This document shows, piece by piece, positions 35,570-46,864 of a stretch of 64,000 nt of DNA (the first letter of the stretch is position 1; each line of letters begins with the position of its first letter). Both the position numbers and the translations under genes were made by a program. The DNA lies in NCBI GenBank assembly GCA_963797675.1, contig CAWCQQ010000006.1:310001-374000 (forward strand), given 5' to 3'. This DNA is from DASQPR01 sp963797675. Its GTDB lineage: Bacteria; Actinomycetota; Actinomycetes; Mycobacteriales; Micromonosporaceae. The notes under the pieces are model-generated. The model did not search any database and was not told where the DNA came from. It was given only the letters and a program-made list of their open reading frames with translations.

Positions 35570-36889
35570 TCACTGCTGGGTGATTGTCCACGTCCAGCCC
35601 TTGCGACCGATGTCCGGCGGTACGTCGGTCTGCACGCCGCTGCTGTTGAAGTTCGAGGTGTAGAACGACACGCCGATGATGTCATCGGTGGTCTCGCCGG
35701 TCCCCGGCACAATCAGCCCGAGGTTGCACGAACCGATGGTGATCGTGCCCTTGAGCGAGGCCGTCACGAGATCGGTATCGGTCAGCAGACTGGCCTCGCC
35801 CGACTCGGCCTTGAAGACGTCGGGTGGGTTCGTGATGCCGGCGGGCTTGCCTCCGACCACCTCGATCGCTGGTGCGGCATCGGTCTTGAAGTTCATGATG
35901 TTCGTGACCGTGTACGTGTTGTCGCCGGTCAGTTGCGCGTCGAACGAGACCGTGTCGGTGATCCACGCCGCGATCGTCGCCGGGCAGACCAGCGGCGTAT
36001 TGACCTCCTTGAACTTTCCGACCAGGTGATAGCCGCTCAGGATGGTGATGTTGCTGGCGATCTGGATCATGGACTTGCCCTGCTTGACCTGTACGCTGAC
36101 CGCGACGATGCCCCGGCCGCTACCGGCGGGCTTCTTCGCCGGCGCGGTGTAGACCGCCGACTCTGCACCGCCGCTGACGAGCCCGTGCCCGGTCGTGCCG
36201 CCGGGGGCGCCGTCCACCGCCCAGGTGCCAGGGATCACGTGGGTCAGCGAGGCGAGGTCGTACGGCAGGTCACCGCACTTGAACCGGATGTACTTCTTGT
36301 TGCCGCTCGGGGCCAGGCAGGTGACCACGCTCAACGAGACCTTGCCGTTGGGTTTCACGGTCGCGGACGGCGGGAGCAGTTGGATGCCGGGCACCTTCGA
36401 CCAGTCGCTGAAGTGCGTCGATGCGACGGTCAGCGTCTTGGCCGCGGTGTCGAGTGCGACGCCGTCCTGCCACTCCCAGCGACCGGTGTCGTCCTGGTAG
36501 GCGATCCCGAGTGCTGCGGCGTACGTGCCGTTGAGATCCGTGTCCGTATACGGGAATGACAGCGTGACCGGCTTGGCGAAGGTCTGGCCGGACGGCGAGA
36601 GCCGGTACGCGGCTCCGATTCCGGCGCCGGCAGTGTTGGTGATCGGTTGGATGCCGATAGTGGTATCGGTGGTGAGGGCGCCGGACGGGATGGTGATCGT
36701 GATGCCGCCGTCCGGCGAGCTGAGGCTGCCGCCGGCCGTACCGATCGACTTCGTGAACGGATCACCGGCAGCGACACCGACCGCAGATGGTGTCGGCGGC
36801 GCACCGGTTGGGGCCGTGGGTTTCCCGGACGACGAGCATCCGGCGGTCAGAGCGATGACGAGCAGGATCGGGAGCAGCGGACGATGCAT
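35570..36889 (-). CDS. secreted lipoprotein, hypothetical
   Basis: A 439-residue lipoprotein. The N-terminus has a signal with lipobox LTAGC (Cys18), so it is anchored outside the cytoplasmic membrane. A ZU5/Ig-like section follows: GTAGGSLSSPDGGITITIPS and ALTTDTTIGIQPITN, the usual pattern of a surface beta-domain; HFSDWSKVPGIQLLPPSA is a typical linker. The C-terminal half is beta-rich with no enzyme motif. The gene is alone on the minus strand; a hairpin terminator is 22 bases past its stop. Function is unknown; attachment or binding at the cell surface is plausible. Confidence 0.75.
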   Translation of the reverse strand: MHRPLLPILLVIALTAGCSSSGKPTAPTGAPPTPSAVGVAAGDPFTKSIGTAGGSLSSPDGGITITIPSGALTTDTTIGIQPITNTAGAGIGAAYRLSPSGQTFAKPVTLSFPYTDTDLNGTYAAALGIAYQDDTGRWEWQDGVALDTAAKTLTVASTHFSDWSKVPGIQLLPPSATVKPNGKVSLSVVTCLAPSGNKKYIRFKCGDLPYDLASLTHVIPGTWAVDGAPGGTTGHGLVSGGAESAVYTAPAKKPAGSGRGIVAVSVQVKQGKSMIQIASNITILSGYHLVGKFKEVNTPLVCPATIAAWITDTVSFDAQLTGDNTYTVTNIMNFKTDAAPAIEVVGGKPAGITNPPDVFKAESGEASLLTDTDLVTASLKGTITIGSCNLGLIVPGTGETTDDIIGVSFYTSNFNSSGVQTDVPPDIGRKGWTWTITQQ

Positions 36890-37405
36890 GGGACTAACCC
36901 CTCAACGCCTTACCGAGGCCCCTCGCCGGCCCCCGTCCATGCCCAGGGGAGGTCAGCATCGGCGATAGGCGCGGGCCTATGCGGCCACGATAGCTTTCTC
37001 ACAGCTGACGCACAGAGTCGTCATTGCGACACTCATCGGTTCGAATACCTCACTCGGTGTGCACAAGGGATCTTTCATGCAGCTCTTGAGCGAAGTCCCG
37101 ACGTAACAGCAGCGTAACTGGGTGGTGACAGGGGCGACCCGCTGTCGCCTACTTGCGACCAGGACGCATAAACATGGCAATGTTGCGTCTATATATTGCG
37201 CTCGGGTGTCCACCAGGTTACGTTCCCCCCGGCATTGTGTTACTCGGCAGTGTCAGCGTTCATCACCACCTGGCGCCGCTCCGCACAGGTAGTGCATCAC
37301 GTCTCTTTCCACACCGTCCACTGTGTACAGCGATGGCGAGGAGCGGGACGACCGACGGTTATATGTCCGACGCCCCCAGTTGGTCCTGTCGAAAGTGAGC
37401 ACTAA
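36890..37405. promoter_or_regulatory. 516-bp intergenic region upstream of GH87 gene 2
   Basis: A divergent gap between the lipoprotein and GH87 gene 2. AT-rich patches lie near 36995-37035 and 37165-37260 (including TATATATTG near 37191) and probably carry promoters. No small gene with good codon use, no repeat and no riboswitch was recognised. A GAAAG sequence about 11 bases upstream precedes the GH87 start. Confidence 0.35.
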
Positions 37406-40400
37406 ATGTTTCGGTCTAATCCCGGTGAGCGACGCTGGGGCCGTGTCGGCGCCCTCGTCGCCAGCACCGCACTCGTTGCGACGGGCGTTGTCGCCCTCGC
37501 ATCCCCGGCGTTCGCCGCCGCGACCGGCGGCGTCGGCGCGACGCTGCCCTACGTCGAGGTGCAGGCGGAGAACTCCGCCACCAACGGCACCGTCATCGGT
37601 CCGAGCGCCGACTACGGCACGCTTCCCGACGAGGCGTCCTACCGCAAGGCGGTGACGCTCGCGGGCACCGGCAAGTTCGTCAAGTTCACCACGCCGGTCG
37701 CGACGAACTCGATCGACTTCCGCTACAGCATCCCGGACACGTCCGGCGGCTCGGTCTACACCGCTCCGCTGTCGCTCTACATCAACGGCACCAAGCAGCC
37801 CAACTTCACCCTGACCAACGCGTACAGCTGGTACTACGGCAGCTACCCGTTCAGCAACTCGCCGGGCAGCAACCCGCACCACTTCTACGACGAGGTGCAC
37901 CGGCTCTTCAGCACGACCTACCCGGCGGGCACGACGTTCACGCTGCAGGTCGACGCCGAGGACACGGCCGCGTCGTACACGATCGACTTCGCCGACTTCG
38001 AGAACGTCGCGGGCGCTCTGTCCCAGCCGGCCGGCTCGGTCTCGGTGACCAGCAAGGGCGCCGACCCGACCGGCGTCGCCGACTCGACCGCCGCGTTCAA
38101 CTCGGCGATCTCCGCCGCCGGCGCCGGCGGCACCGTGTGGATCCCGGAGGGCACGTTCAAGATCCCGGGTCACCTGATCCTGAACAACATCACCATCAAG
38201 GGCGCCGGCATGTGGCGCTCGACGATCGCCGGTGCGGCGCCCGGCTTCTACGGCGGCTACGTGCCGAACGGCAGCACCGGCGTCCACCTGTCCGACTTCG
38301 CCATCTTCGGCAACGTCCAGGAGCGCAACGACGGCGACCAGGTCAACGGCATCGGCGGCGCGCTGAGCAACTCCACCGTCGACCGGGTCTGGATCGAGCA
38401 CATGAAGGTCGGCGCCTGGATGGACGGGCCGATGGACAACCTCGTCTTCACCGGCATGCGCATCCGCAACACCACCGCCGACGGCATCAACTTCCACGAC
38501 GGCGTCACCAACTCCAAGGTCACCAACAGCGACCTGCGCAACCTCGGTGACGACGGCCTGGCGACCTGGGCGGACACGAACGCGGACGCGAACGACTCGT
38601 TCGACCACGACACCGTCCAGTACCCGATCCTGGCCAACGGCATCGCGATCTACGGCGGTCACGACAACTTCGTCACCGACAACCGGGTGATCGACGCCGG
38701 CCTGACCCAGGGCGGCGGCATCCACGTCGCGCAGCGGTTCGCCTCGACCACGCTCGGCCGCACCGACGTGCTGCGCAACACGCTGATCCGGGACGGCAGC
38801 CTCGACCCGAACTGGCAGTTCGGCGTCGGCGCGCTCTGGTTCGACGCGCGCGACGGCGCGATGAACGGCCTGACCAACGTCGACAACATCCTGATCCAGC
38901 AGAGCCCGTACGCGGCGATCATGTTCGTCTCCGGCTCGGGCATCAACAACGTGAAGATCAACAACGCCACGATCCAGAACACCGGTACCTGGGTCATCCA
39001 GGAGATGGTCGGCGGCGCGGCGACCATCAGCAACAGCACCGCGACCGGCACCCAGGCGCCGACCCCGGTCTACAACTGCGGCGTCGCATTCACGCTCACC
39101 GACGGTGGCGGCAACTCCGGCATCTTCGGCCCGACCGGCTGCACGCAGAACTTCGTGCCGACGTTCCCGCCGTACCTGCCGGACAACGGCTCGCTGATCT
39201 CGATCAGCCCGACCGCGGTCGGCTTCGGCTCGGTCGCGACCGGTGCGTCCAGCGCGGCGCAGGCCGTCACGGTCACCAACAGCGGCACCGCGGCGGCGCC
39301 GGTCACCGGCGATCGCGTCACCGGTGACTTCAGCCAGACGAACACCTGCGGCAGCAGCATCGCCGCCGGTTCGTCGTGCACGGTCAACGTGACGTTCGCG
39401 CCGACCGCGGCCGGCTCGCGGACCGGCAACCTCACCATCACCGCCTCCGGCATCACCAACACCGTCCCGCTGTCGGGTACCGGTGTGGCACCCGGGCCGA
39501 TCCTCAACCCGAACCCGAGCAGCCTGGCGTTCCCGGCCACGATCGTCGGCAACTCGTCGGCGACGCAGACGGTGACGGTGACCAACTCCGGTACGACGTC
39601 GGCGACGATCTCGGCGTCTCGGCCAGCGGCGACTTCAGCCAGACGAACACCTGCTCGACCCTCGCGGTCGGCGCGTCCTGCACGGTGACGGTCAAGTTCA
39701 CGCCGACGACGTCGGGTGCCCGGACCGGCGCCGTGACCGATCACCAGCAACGCCAACAACAGCCCGACGTCGATCGCGCTGTCCGGCAGCGGCATCGGCA
39801 CCAACACCAACATCGCGCTGGGCCGACCGGCCACCGCGAGCAGCTCGGTCAACGGCGACGCAGGACGCCGGCAACGGCGACCGACGGTGACGCGAACACC
39901 TACTGGGAGAGCGCCAACAGTGCGTTCCCGCAGTGGCTGCAGGTCGACCTCGGCTGCGACGTTCAGCATCGGCAAGGTCACGCTGAAGCTGCCGCCGCTG
40001 GCGGCGTGGGGCACGCGTACGCAGACGCTGTCGGTGCAGACCAGCACCGACGGCACGAACTTCGAGCACCGCGGTCGGCTCGGCGACGTACACGTTCACG
40101 TCGCCGACCAACGTCGTGAACATCACCGTGCCGGCGACCAACGCCCGGTACGTGCGGGTCAACATCACCGCCAACTCGGGGTGGCCGGCCGGTCAGGTCT
40201 CGGAGTTCGAGGTCTACCCGAGCGGTGGCACCCCGCCGCCCTCGGCGACCTTGAGCGCCGCACCGTCCTCGCTCACGTTCGCGCAGCCAGACGCTCAACA
40301 CGACCAGCGCGTCCCAGGCGGTGACGGTGACCAACACGGGTACCGCGGCCGCCACGGTCTCGGGCGTCGCGGCCACCGGTGACTTCTCGCAGACGAACAC

Positions 40401-41290
40401 CTGCGGTACGTCGATCGCGGCCGGCGCGTCCTGCACGGTGACCGTCAAGTTCACGCCGACCGCGACCGGTACCCGTACCGGCACGGTCACGGTCACCAGC
40501 AACGCGACGAACAGCCCGCTGACGGTCGCGCTGACCGGCACCGGGTGCCACGGCCGGTACGGCGACGCTGACGGCCAGCCCGACCTCGCTGACGTTCGGT
40601 TCGACGAACGTCGGTTCGACGAGCGCGGCGCAGATCGGTGACGGTCACCAACACCGGCACGGTCGCGGCGACGGTCTCCGGTGTCGCGGTGACCGGTGAC
40701 TACACGCAGACGAACACCTGCGGTACGTCGATCGCGGCCGGTGCGACCTGCACCGTCAGCGTCACGTTCCACCCGACCGCCACCGGCACCCGCACGGGCA
40801 CGCTGACGGTCACCAGCAACGCGACGAACCCGACCGTCGGTGGCGCTGTCCGGCACCGGTGCGGGCACGGCGGCCACCAACCTCGCGGCCGGCAAGGCCA
40901 CCAGCGAGTCCAGCCACACCGACGTCTACCCGTCGAGCAACGTGACCGACGGCAACCAGGCCACCTACTGGGAGAGCGCGAACAACGCGTTCCCGCAGTG
41001 GGTCCAGGTGGACCTCGGCTCGTCGCAGAGCGCCAGCCGGGTCGTCCTGCAACTGCCCGCCGGCTGGGGCGCCCGCAACGAGACGCTGTCGGTCCTCGGC
41101 AGCACCGACGGCACGAACTTCACCACCGTCAAGGCGTCGGCGACGTACACGTTCACGCCGGGCGGCTCCACCAACAACACGGTCACCATCACGTTCACCG
41201 CGACGACCAGCGCTACTTCCGGCTGAACATCACGGCGAACACCGGTTGGCCGGCCGGCCAGGTCTCGAGTTCCAGGTCTGGAACATCTGA
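37406..41290 (+). pseudogene. secreted GH87-type alpha-1,3-glucanase (mycodextranase-like) with repeated ASH-like and discoidin modules, frame broken about 12 times
   Basis: A secreted modular enzyme of about 1,290 residues. The signal peptide (residues 1-35: SALVASTALVATGVVALASPAFAA-type hydrophobic stretch), a CBM6/35-like domain (VEVQAENSATNGTVIG), and a beta-helix with catalytic-type Asp359, Asp382 and Asp383 (TTADGIN, LGDDGLATW) are in one open frame to about 39600. Two choice-of-anchor-D/ASH-like domains, a discoidin module, two more ASH-like domains and a final discoidin module follow, ending SEFQVWNI. From 39610 the frame shifts about 12 times (39610, 39739, 39862, 39880, 39955, 40064, 40290, 40546, 40636, 40843, 41212, 41262); nine need removal of one extra base and three an added base. 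The shifts do not remove domains, so sequence error is likely. The catalytic half is intact. Confidence 0.75.
40870..41288 (+). repeat. discoidin-module DNA repeat, copy 1 (see copy 2 at 45470-45886)
   Basis: The last roughly 420 bases of GH87 gene 2 encode a discoidin module beginning NLAAGKATSESSHTDVY and ending SEFQVWN. The end of the next gene (45470-45886) encodes the same module with nearly the same DNA, for example NNAFPQWVQVDLGSSQSAS in both. It suggests recent duplication or gene conversion between neighbours. Confidence 0.8.
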
Positions 41291-41318
41291 CCCGGCCGTA
41301 GTTATCGGTAATGACAGC

Positions 41319-41350
41319 GGTGCCGCCGGGCAGACCTGCCCGGCGGCACC
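41319..41350 (+). terminator. hairpin terminator after GH87 gene 2
   Basis: GGTGCCGCCGGGCAG (41319-41333) is exactly complementary to 41336-41350, giving a near-perfect 15-bp GC stem with a very small loop. It lies 29 bases after the GH87 stop. Confidence 0.75.
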
Positions 41351-41554
41351 ACTGTGCCTCTCGAACACGGTGCCGTCTGGTTAAATCCGTTTGCGCGCAG
41401 GTAATTGAGTACCGTGTGCCAACAGATTTCGCTATTGATGTCGAGATCTTGCGCTGAACATGTCGATCACGTTACGTTTCGCTCCTGTTATGGATGGACG
41501 GCGATCCGCCGTCCACATTCGGCGGACCCCCACGCCTACCCCCAGGAGCGCTCC

Positions 41555-44500
41555 ATGCGTCGCAGAAGCACCTGTCCGCCGGCTGTTAGCCGGACTTCTA
41601 CCGGGGGTTCTGCTCCTGGTCGGCACCGTTGCACTACCCAGCCCGGCCGCGGTCGCCGACGAGACCACGGTCTCCGACGACACGCTGCGCACCGGCTGGG
41701 ACCAGAACGAAGCCGGGCCTGAGCCCGTCCGCGGTATCCGCGGCCGACTTCGGCCAGCTGTTCTCGACCACGGTCAACGGCCAGGTGTACGCGCAGCCGA
41801 TCGTGGTCAACGGCACCGTCATCGCGGTGACCGAGAACAACTGGATCTACGGCATGAACCCGGCGACCGGTGCGATCACCTGGTCGCGCAGCGTCGGCGC
41901 CGGCGTGGCCGGCCTCGGCCACTCGGCTGTGGCGACCTGGTCCCGAACATCGGCATCACCAGCACCCCGGTCTACGACCCGGCGACCGGCTCGGTCTTCT
42001 TCATGGCGAAGGTCAACGACGGCCCCGACGCTGCAGCACCCGCACTTCTACATGCACTCGATCGACCCGGCCACCGGCGCCGAGCGCTCCGGCTGGCCGG
42101 TCACGATCCAGGGCACGCCGAGCAACGACCCGGCCGACCCGTTCAACCCGGAGACCGCCGGCGCAGCGGCCCGGCCTGCTGCTGCTCGGCGGCGTGATCT
42201 ACGCCGGCTTCGCCAGCCACTGCGACTACGGCCCGTACGTCGGCTACATCGCCGGCGTCAAGACGACCACGCCGGCGATGTCGACGCTCTGGTCGACCGA
42301 GGCCGGCAAGTCCAATGCGGAGGGCGGCATCTGGCAGTCCGGCGGCGGCCTGGTCTCCGACGGGCCCGGCCGGATCATCGTGGCCACCGGCAACGGCGTC
42401 TCGCCCGCGCCCGGTCCCGGCACCAGCCCGCCGAGCACGCTGGCCGAGTCGGTCGATCCGGCTGCAGGTCAACGCGGACGGATCGCTGACCGCGAAGGAC
42501 TTCTTCTCGCCCGACCAACAACACCAAGCTGGACCAGGACGACACCGACTTCGGCTCCGGCGGCCCGCTGGCGCTGCCGGCCGGCTTCGGCACCACGGCC
42601 CACCCGCACCTGCTCGTACAGGACGGCAAGGACGGCCGGGTCTACCTGCTCGACCGGGACAACCTCGGCGGCACGGCGCAGGGCGCCGGCGGCACGGACG
42701 CGTCGGTCGGCCCGCCGCTCGGCCCGTACAACGGCATGTGGGGCCACCCCGCGTTCTGGGGCGGCGACGGCGGCTACGTCTACGACGTGGAGAACCAGGG
42801 CTACCTGCGCGCGCTCAAGTACGGCGTCAACGGCAACGGCCTGCCGGTGCTCACCTCGGCGGCGACCAGCTCGTCGACGTTCGGCTACACGTCCGGCTCG
42901 CCGGTCGTCACGTCCACCGGCACGACGTCGGGTTCGGCGATCGTCTGGGTGGTCTACAGCGACGGCTCCAACGGCGCCAACGGCCAGCTCCGCGCGTACG
43001 ACGCGCTGCCGGTCGGCGGCCAGCTGCACCTGCGTTACTCGGCGCCGATCGGTACCGCCTCGAAGTTCGCCGTACCGGCCACCGACGGCGGCCGGGTCTA
43101 CGTCGGTACGCGCGACGGCAAGGTCTTCGGCTTCGGCCGGCCGACCACATCGGCGCTGACCGGCACGTCGACCGACTTCGGCAACGTGGGCGTCGAGCAC
43201 GCACCGCCAACGCGACGGTGACCGTGACCGCCGCCCGTGCCGTGACCATCTCGGCGATCTCGACCACGCGCACCGTTCGGCGCCACGCCGCCGGCGCTGC
43301 CGGTCAGCCTGACCACCGGCCAGACGCTGTCGGTGCCGGTCACGTTCCCCCCGACCGCGACCGGCGGCGCGACCGGCAGCCTGTCGTTCTCCACCGACTC
43401 CGGTGTGGTCGCGATGGACCTGCACGGCAACGGTACGCAGGCCGGGCTCGGCGCGACACCGACCGTCGCTGGACTTCGGCACCGTGCCGACCGGTGCGCA
43501 CAGCACGGTCAGCGTCAGCATCGTCGAACACCGGCACGTCGGCGGTCACGATCACCGGATCGACGCGCACCGGCGGCGCCGTTCACCGCGACCGGCTTCC
43601 CGGCCAACGGCTCGACGCTCGCGGCCGGCGCCTCGGTCGCGGTGACGGTCGACCTACACGCCGACCGTCGCGGGTGACAACCAGACCAGCTCGCTGTCGG
43701 TGACCAGCAGCGCCGGCTCGGTGACCGTACCGCTCACGCGGCAACGCGGTGACCGGTGCCGCGCATCTGTCCATCACGCCGAACCCGGTCGCGTTCGGCA
43801 ACGTCTCGGTCGGCCAGACCGCGACCCAGACGTTCGACATCACCAACACCGGCAACATCACGCTGACCCTGACCAAGGCCGCGCCGCCGGTCGGCGCGTT
43901 CAACACCACGACGCCGGTCTCCGAGGGCCAGCAGCTGTCACCCGGCGACGTGATCCACCAGACCGTCACGTTCACACCGACCGCGACCGGCGCCCAGTCG
44001 GCGATCTACTCGATCACCGGCGACGACGGGCAGGGCGCGATCCCGGTCCAGCTCACCGGCACCGGGGTGACCGGCACCGGAACGACGAACATCGCGGCCG
44101 GCAAGGCCGACCTCGGCGTCGTCGTCGAACGGCGGATTCCCGGCGAGCAACGTCGACCGACACCGACGCGAACACGTACTGGGAGAGCACGAACAACGTG
44201 TTCCCGCAGTGGGTCCAGGTCGACCTCGGTGCCACCACGAGCATCGGCAAGGTGACGCTGAAGCTGCCGCCGCCGACCGCGTGGGCCACGCGTACGCAGA
44301 CGTTGTCGGTCCAGGGCAGCACGGACGGCACGAACTTCTCGACCATCGTCGCCTCGGCCGGCTACGTCTTCGACCCGTCGACCGGCAACACGGTGAACAT
44401 CACGTTCCCCGCGACCAACGCCCGGTACGTGCGGCTGAACATCACTGCGAATACCGGTTGGCCGGCCGGCCAGCTGTCCGACTTCGAGGTGTTCGCCACC

Positions 44501-45886
44501 AGCGGCGGCACCGGATCGGCGACGCTGTCCGGTCGCGCCGACGACGCTGACGTTCCCGTCCACCGCCGTCGGCAACAACAGCGCGTCGCAGGTCGTGACG
44601 GTGTCCAACACCGGTACGGCAACGGCGACCGTCTCGTCGATCACCGCCACCGGCGACTACACGCTCGCCAACACCTGCGGCGCGTCGATTGCCGCCGGCG
44701 CGAACTGCACGGTCACGGTGACGTTCCACCCGACCGCCGCCGGTACCCGTACCGGGACGCTGACCATCGCCAGCAACGCGACGAACCCGTCGCTGACCGT
44801 CGGCGCTGACCGGCACCGGTACGTCGGCCGGTACGGCGACGCTGTCGGCGAGCCCGACGTCGTTGACGTTCGGTTCGACCAATGTCGGCTCGGCGAGTGC
44901 GGCGCAGTCGGTGACCGTCACCAACACCGGTACGGTCGCGGCGGCGGTCTCCGGTCGTTGCGGTCACCGGTGACTACACGCAGACGAACACCTGTGGTTC
45001 GTCGATTGCGGCCGGTGCGAACTGTTCGGTCAGCGTCACGTTCCACCCGAGCGCGACCGGCACCCGTACGGGCACGCTGACGGTCTCGAGCAACGCGACG
45101 AACCCGACGCTGACGGTCGGACTGTCCGGCACCGGTACGTCGGCCGGTACGGCGACGTTTACGGCGAGCCCGACGTCGTTGACGTTCGGTTCGACGAACG
45201 TCGGCTGCGACGAGCGCGGCCCAGTCGGTGACCGTCACCAACACCGGCTCGGCCGCGGCAACGATCTCGCTCGTCGCGGCCACCGGCGACTACGCGCAGA
45301 CGAACACCTGTGGGACCTCGATCGCGGCCGGTGCGAACTGCTCCGTCAGCGTCACGTTCCACCCGACCGCAACCGGTACCCGTACCGGCACCGTGACGGT
45401 CTCCAGCAATGCCTCGAATCCCGACGCTGTCGGTCGCGACTGTCCGGCACCGGTGCCGGTGCCACCAGCACCAACCTCGCGGCCGGTAAGGCCACCAGCG
45501 AGTCGAGCCACACGGATGTGTACCCGTCGAGCAACGTGACGGACAACAACCAGGCGACCTACTGGGAGAGCGCGAACAACGCGTTCCCGCAGTGGGTCCA
45601 GGTGGACCTCGGATCGTCGCAGAGCGCCAGTCGGATCGTGCTGGAACTGCCGACGGGTTGGGGAGCGCGCAACGAGACGCTGTCCATCCAGGGCAGCACC
45701 GACGGCACGAACTTCACGACGCTGGTCGGGTCGGCAACGTACACGTTCACGCCGGGAGGCACGACCAACAACATGGTCACCATCACGTTCACCGCGACCA
45801 CCGACCGGTACTTCCGGGTAAACGTCACGGCGAACACCGGCTGGCCGGCCGGCCAGATCTCGGAGTTCCAGGTCTGGAACTTCTGA
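41555..45886 (+). pseudogene. secreted PQQ-propeller-like protein with repeated ASH-like and discoidin modules, frame broken about 22 times
   Basis: A secreted protein of about 1,440 residues after frame repair. Start ATG 41555 has an AGGAG site and leads to a signal peptide (LLAGLLPGVLLLVGTVALP). The N-terminal half is a beta-propeller of PQQ/YVTN-type repeats (VYAQPIVVNGTVIAVTENN, GSVFFMAKVNDG, GKDGRVYLLDRDNLGGTA, DGGRVYVGTRDGKVFGFG). From 43.1 kb it has choice-of-anchor-D/ASH-like repeats, a discoidin module (44.1-44.5 kb), three more ASH-like repeats and a final discoidin module. About 22 frame shifts were counted; 20 need removal of one base. The last module is almost identical in DNA to the one ending the GH87 gene upstream. 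Whether the propeller binds a sugar, quinone or metal is unknown. Sequence error is the likely cause of the shifts. Confidence 0.65.
45470..45886 (+). repeat. discoidin-module DNA repeat, copy 2
   Basis: The partner of the copy at 40870-41288. Both start with AATNLAAGK- or STNLAAGK-type residues and share QATYWESANNAFPQW. This copy carries no frame break, whereas copy 1 has two short deletions near its end. Confidence 0.8.
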
Positions 45887-45900
45887 TCGACCGGTAATCC

Positions 45901-45938
45901 CCGGTGGGCGGTACCGCTTCGGCGGTGCCGCCCACCGG
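45901..45938 (+). terminator. hairpin terminator
   Basis: A long stem, CCGGTGGGCGGTACCGC with its near complement ending CCGCCCACCGG and a TTC-centred loop, 15 bases after the propeller-protein stop. One bulged or mismatched pair interrupts it. Confidence 0.7.
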
Positions 45939-45997
45939 CGTTACGCGCACCGCTGCACGGGGTCCCACAACGGGCGGAGCAGCGCTACCATCCACGT

Positions 45998-46252
45998 ATG
46001 CCAACCTCAGGTATCTACGTGGCGATCGCTCTGGTCGTCGTATTGATCGTGGTACTCCGCCTGTCCCTGTCGAACCGGGTCGGCGGCGAACCCAAGCGCT
46101 CCTGGCTCCGTCGTTCTGCGGCGACGTCCGTGGCCCCCAGCGATGCGCCAAGCGACGCGTTCGCGGACGACCTGTCCTTGACGTCGGATCCGAATTACGT
46201 CGCGATGCGGTCCAACTCGAACGCGATCCAGAACAACATGCAGGCCTTCTAG
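45998..46252 (+). CDS. small membrane-anchored protein, hypothetical
   Basis: An 84-residue frame with good codon use. Residues 5-22 (GIYVAIALVVVLIVVLRL) form one N-terminal membrane helix; the rest is a polar tail (SDAPSDAFADDLSLTSDPN). ATG at 45998. No family recognised. It has its own space between a terminator and the next gene, and 49 bases separate it from the following hypothetical gene, so the two may be co-transcribed. Confidence 0.6.
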   Translation: MPTSGIYVAIALVVVLIVVLRLSLSNRVGGEPKRSWLRRSAATSVAPSDAPSDAFADDLSLTSDPNYVAMRSNSNAIQNNMQAF

Positions 46253-46301
46253 GCCCCGCTAGCTACGCCGCTGTCGCCGGGCTGCGATAGTCTGCGCCGC
46301 T

Positions 46302-46793
46302 ATGAGCTATGACCTCATGTTCATGCCCAAGCCTGCAGAACAGAGCTGGGACGATGTAATCGAGGCGATGGAGGAAGCGGCCGAGGCCGACAGCGGGGAC
46401 AGTGGCGGTCGGCCTGATCCGGACTCGTGGTCACGGATCGTCGAGGGGGCGCGTGGAATCCTCGGCGCGGTCTCGGTCGCAGACCTGCCGACGTTGTACG
46501 AATTGACCGATGAGAACACCGGGATCCAGATCCAGCTGTACGCCGGCGTAGCAGGACTCTCGGTGCCGTACTGGTATCAGGGTGAGGCCGCCCGAACCAT
46601 TGCCGTCAAGATCTACCGCCTTGCGGCCGTCATCGCGGAGTCGACCGGGCTGGCCGGATACGATCCCCAGCTGGAACTCGACGTTGTTGAGGCCACCGGC
46701 CACATCGACGACGTCGTCGCCTGCTTTGATCAGGTCGCCGCCTCGTTCGCGGCCCGCGGGATCGAGACTCCGAGCGCCGGAGTCGGACTCTGA
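46302..46793 (+). CDS. hypothetical cytoplasmic protein
   Basis: A 163-residue soluble protein, acidic, beginning MSYDLMFMPKPAEQSWDDV. No membrane or signal segment. The pattern (short polar N-terminus, alternating helices, VEATGHIDDVVACFDQV near the end) reminds of small actinobacterial proteins of unknown function that start MSYDLM; no enzyme motif is visible. It precedes the AfsR-type regulator by 71 bases in the same orientation. Confidence 0.7.
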   Translation: MSYDLMFMPKPAEQSWDDVIEAMEEAAEADSGDSGGRPDPDSWSRIVEGARGILGAVSVADLPTLYELTDENTGIQIQLYAGVAGLSVPYWYQGEAARTIAVKIYRLAAVIAESTGLAGYDPQLELDVVEATGHIDDVVACFDQVAASFAARGIETPSAGVGL

Positions 46794-46864
46794 GTAGGCG
46801 ACACGGTGCGTACAGCACGGATGGCGGTTGTTGAGCAGCGCGTTCCTGGTTAGAGTGCGCGACG

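Noticed and set aside
37253..38725. A 490-codon minus-strand frame opposite GH87 gene 2
   Set aside because: Val/Asp/Arg/Gly-biased antisense of the CBM and beta-helix region; no domain.
39600..45460. Programmed frameshifting as the explanation for the many shifts in the modular genes
   Set aside because: There is no common slippery motif, the shifts occur every 170 bases or so and they are not placed at domain boundaries, so a programmed mechanism would be unlikely. The paralog pair at 59-60 kb is kept separate because its site is shared.
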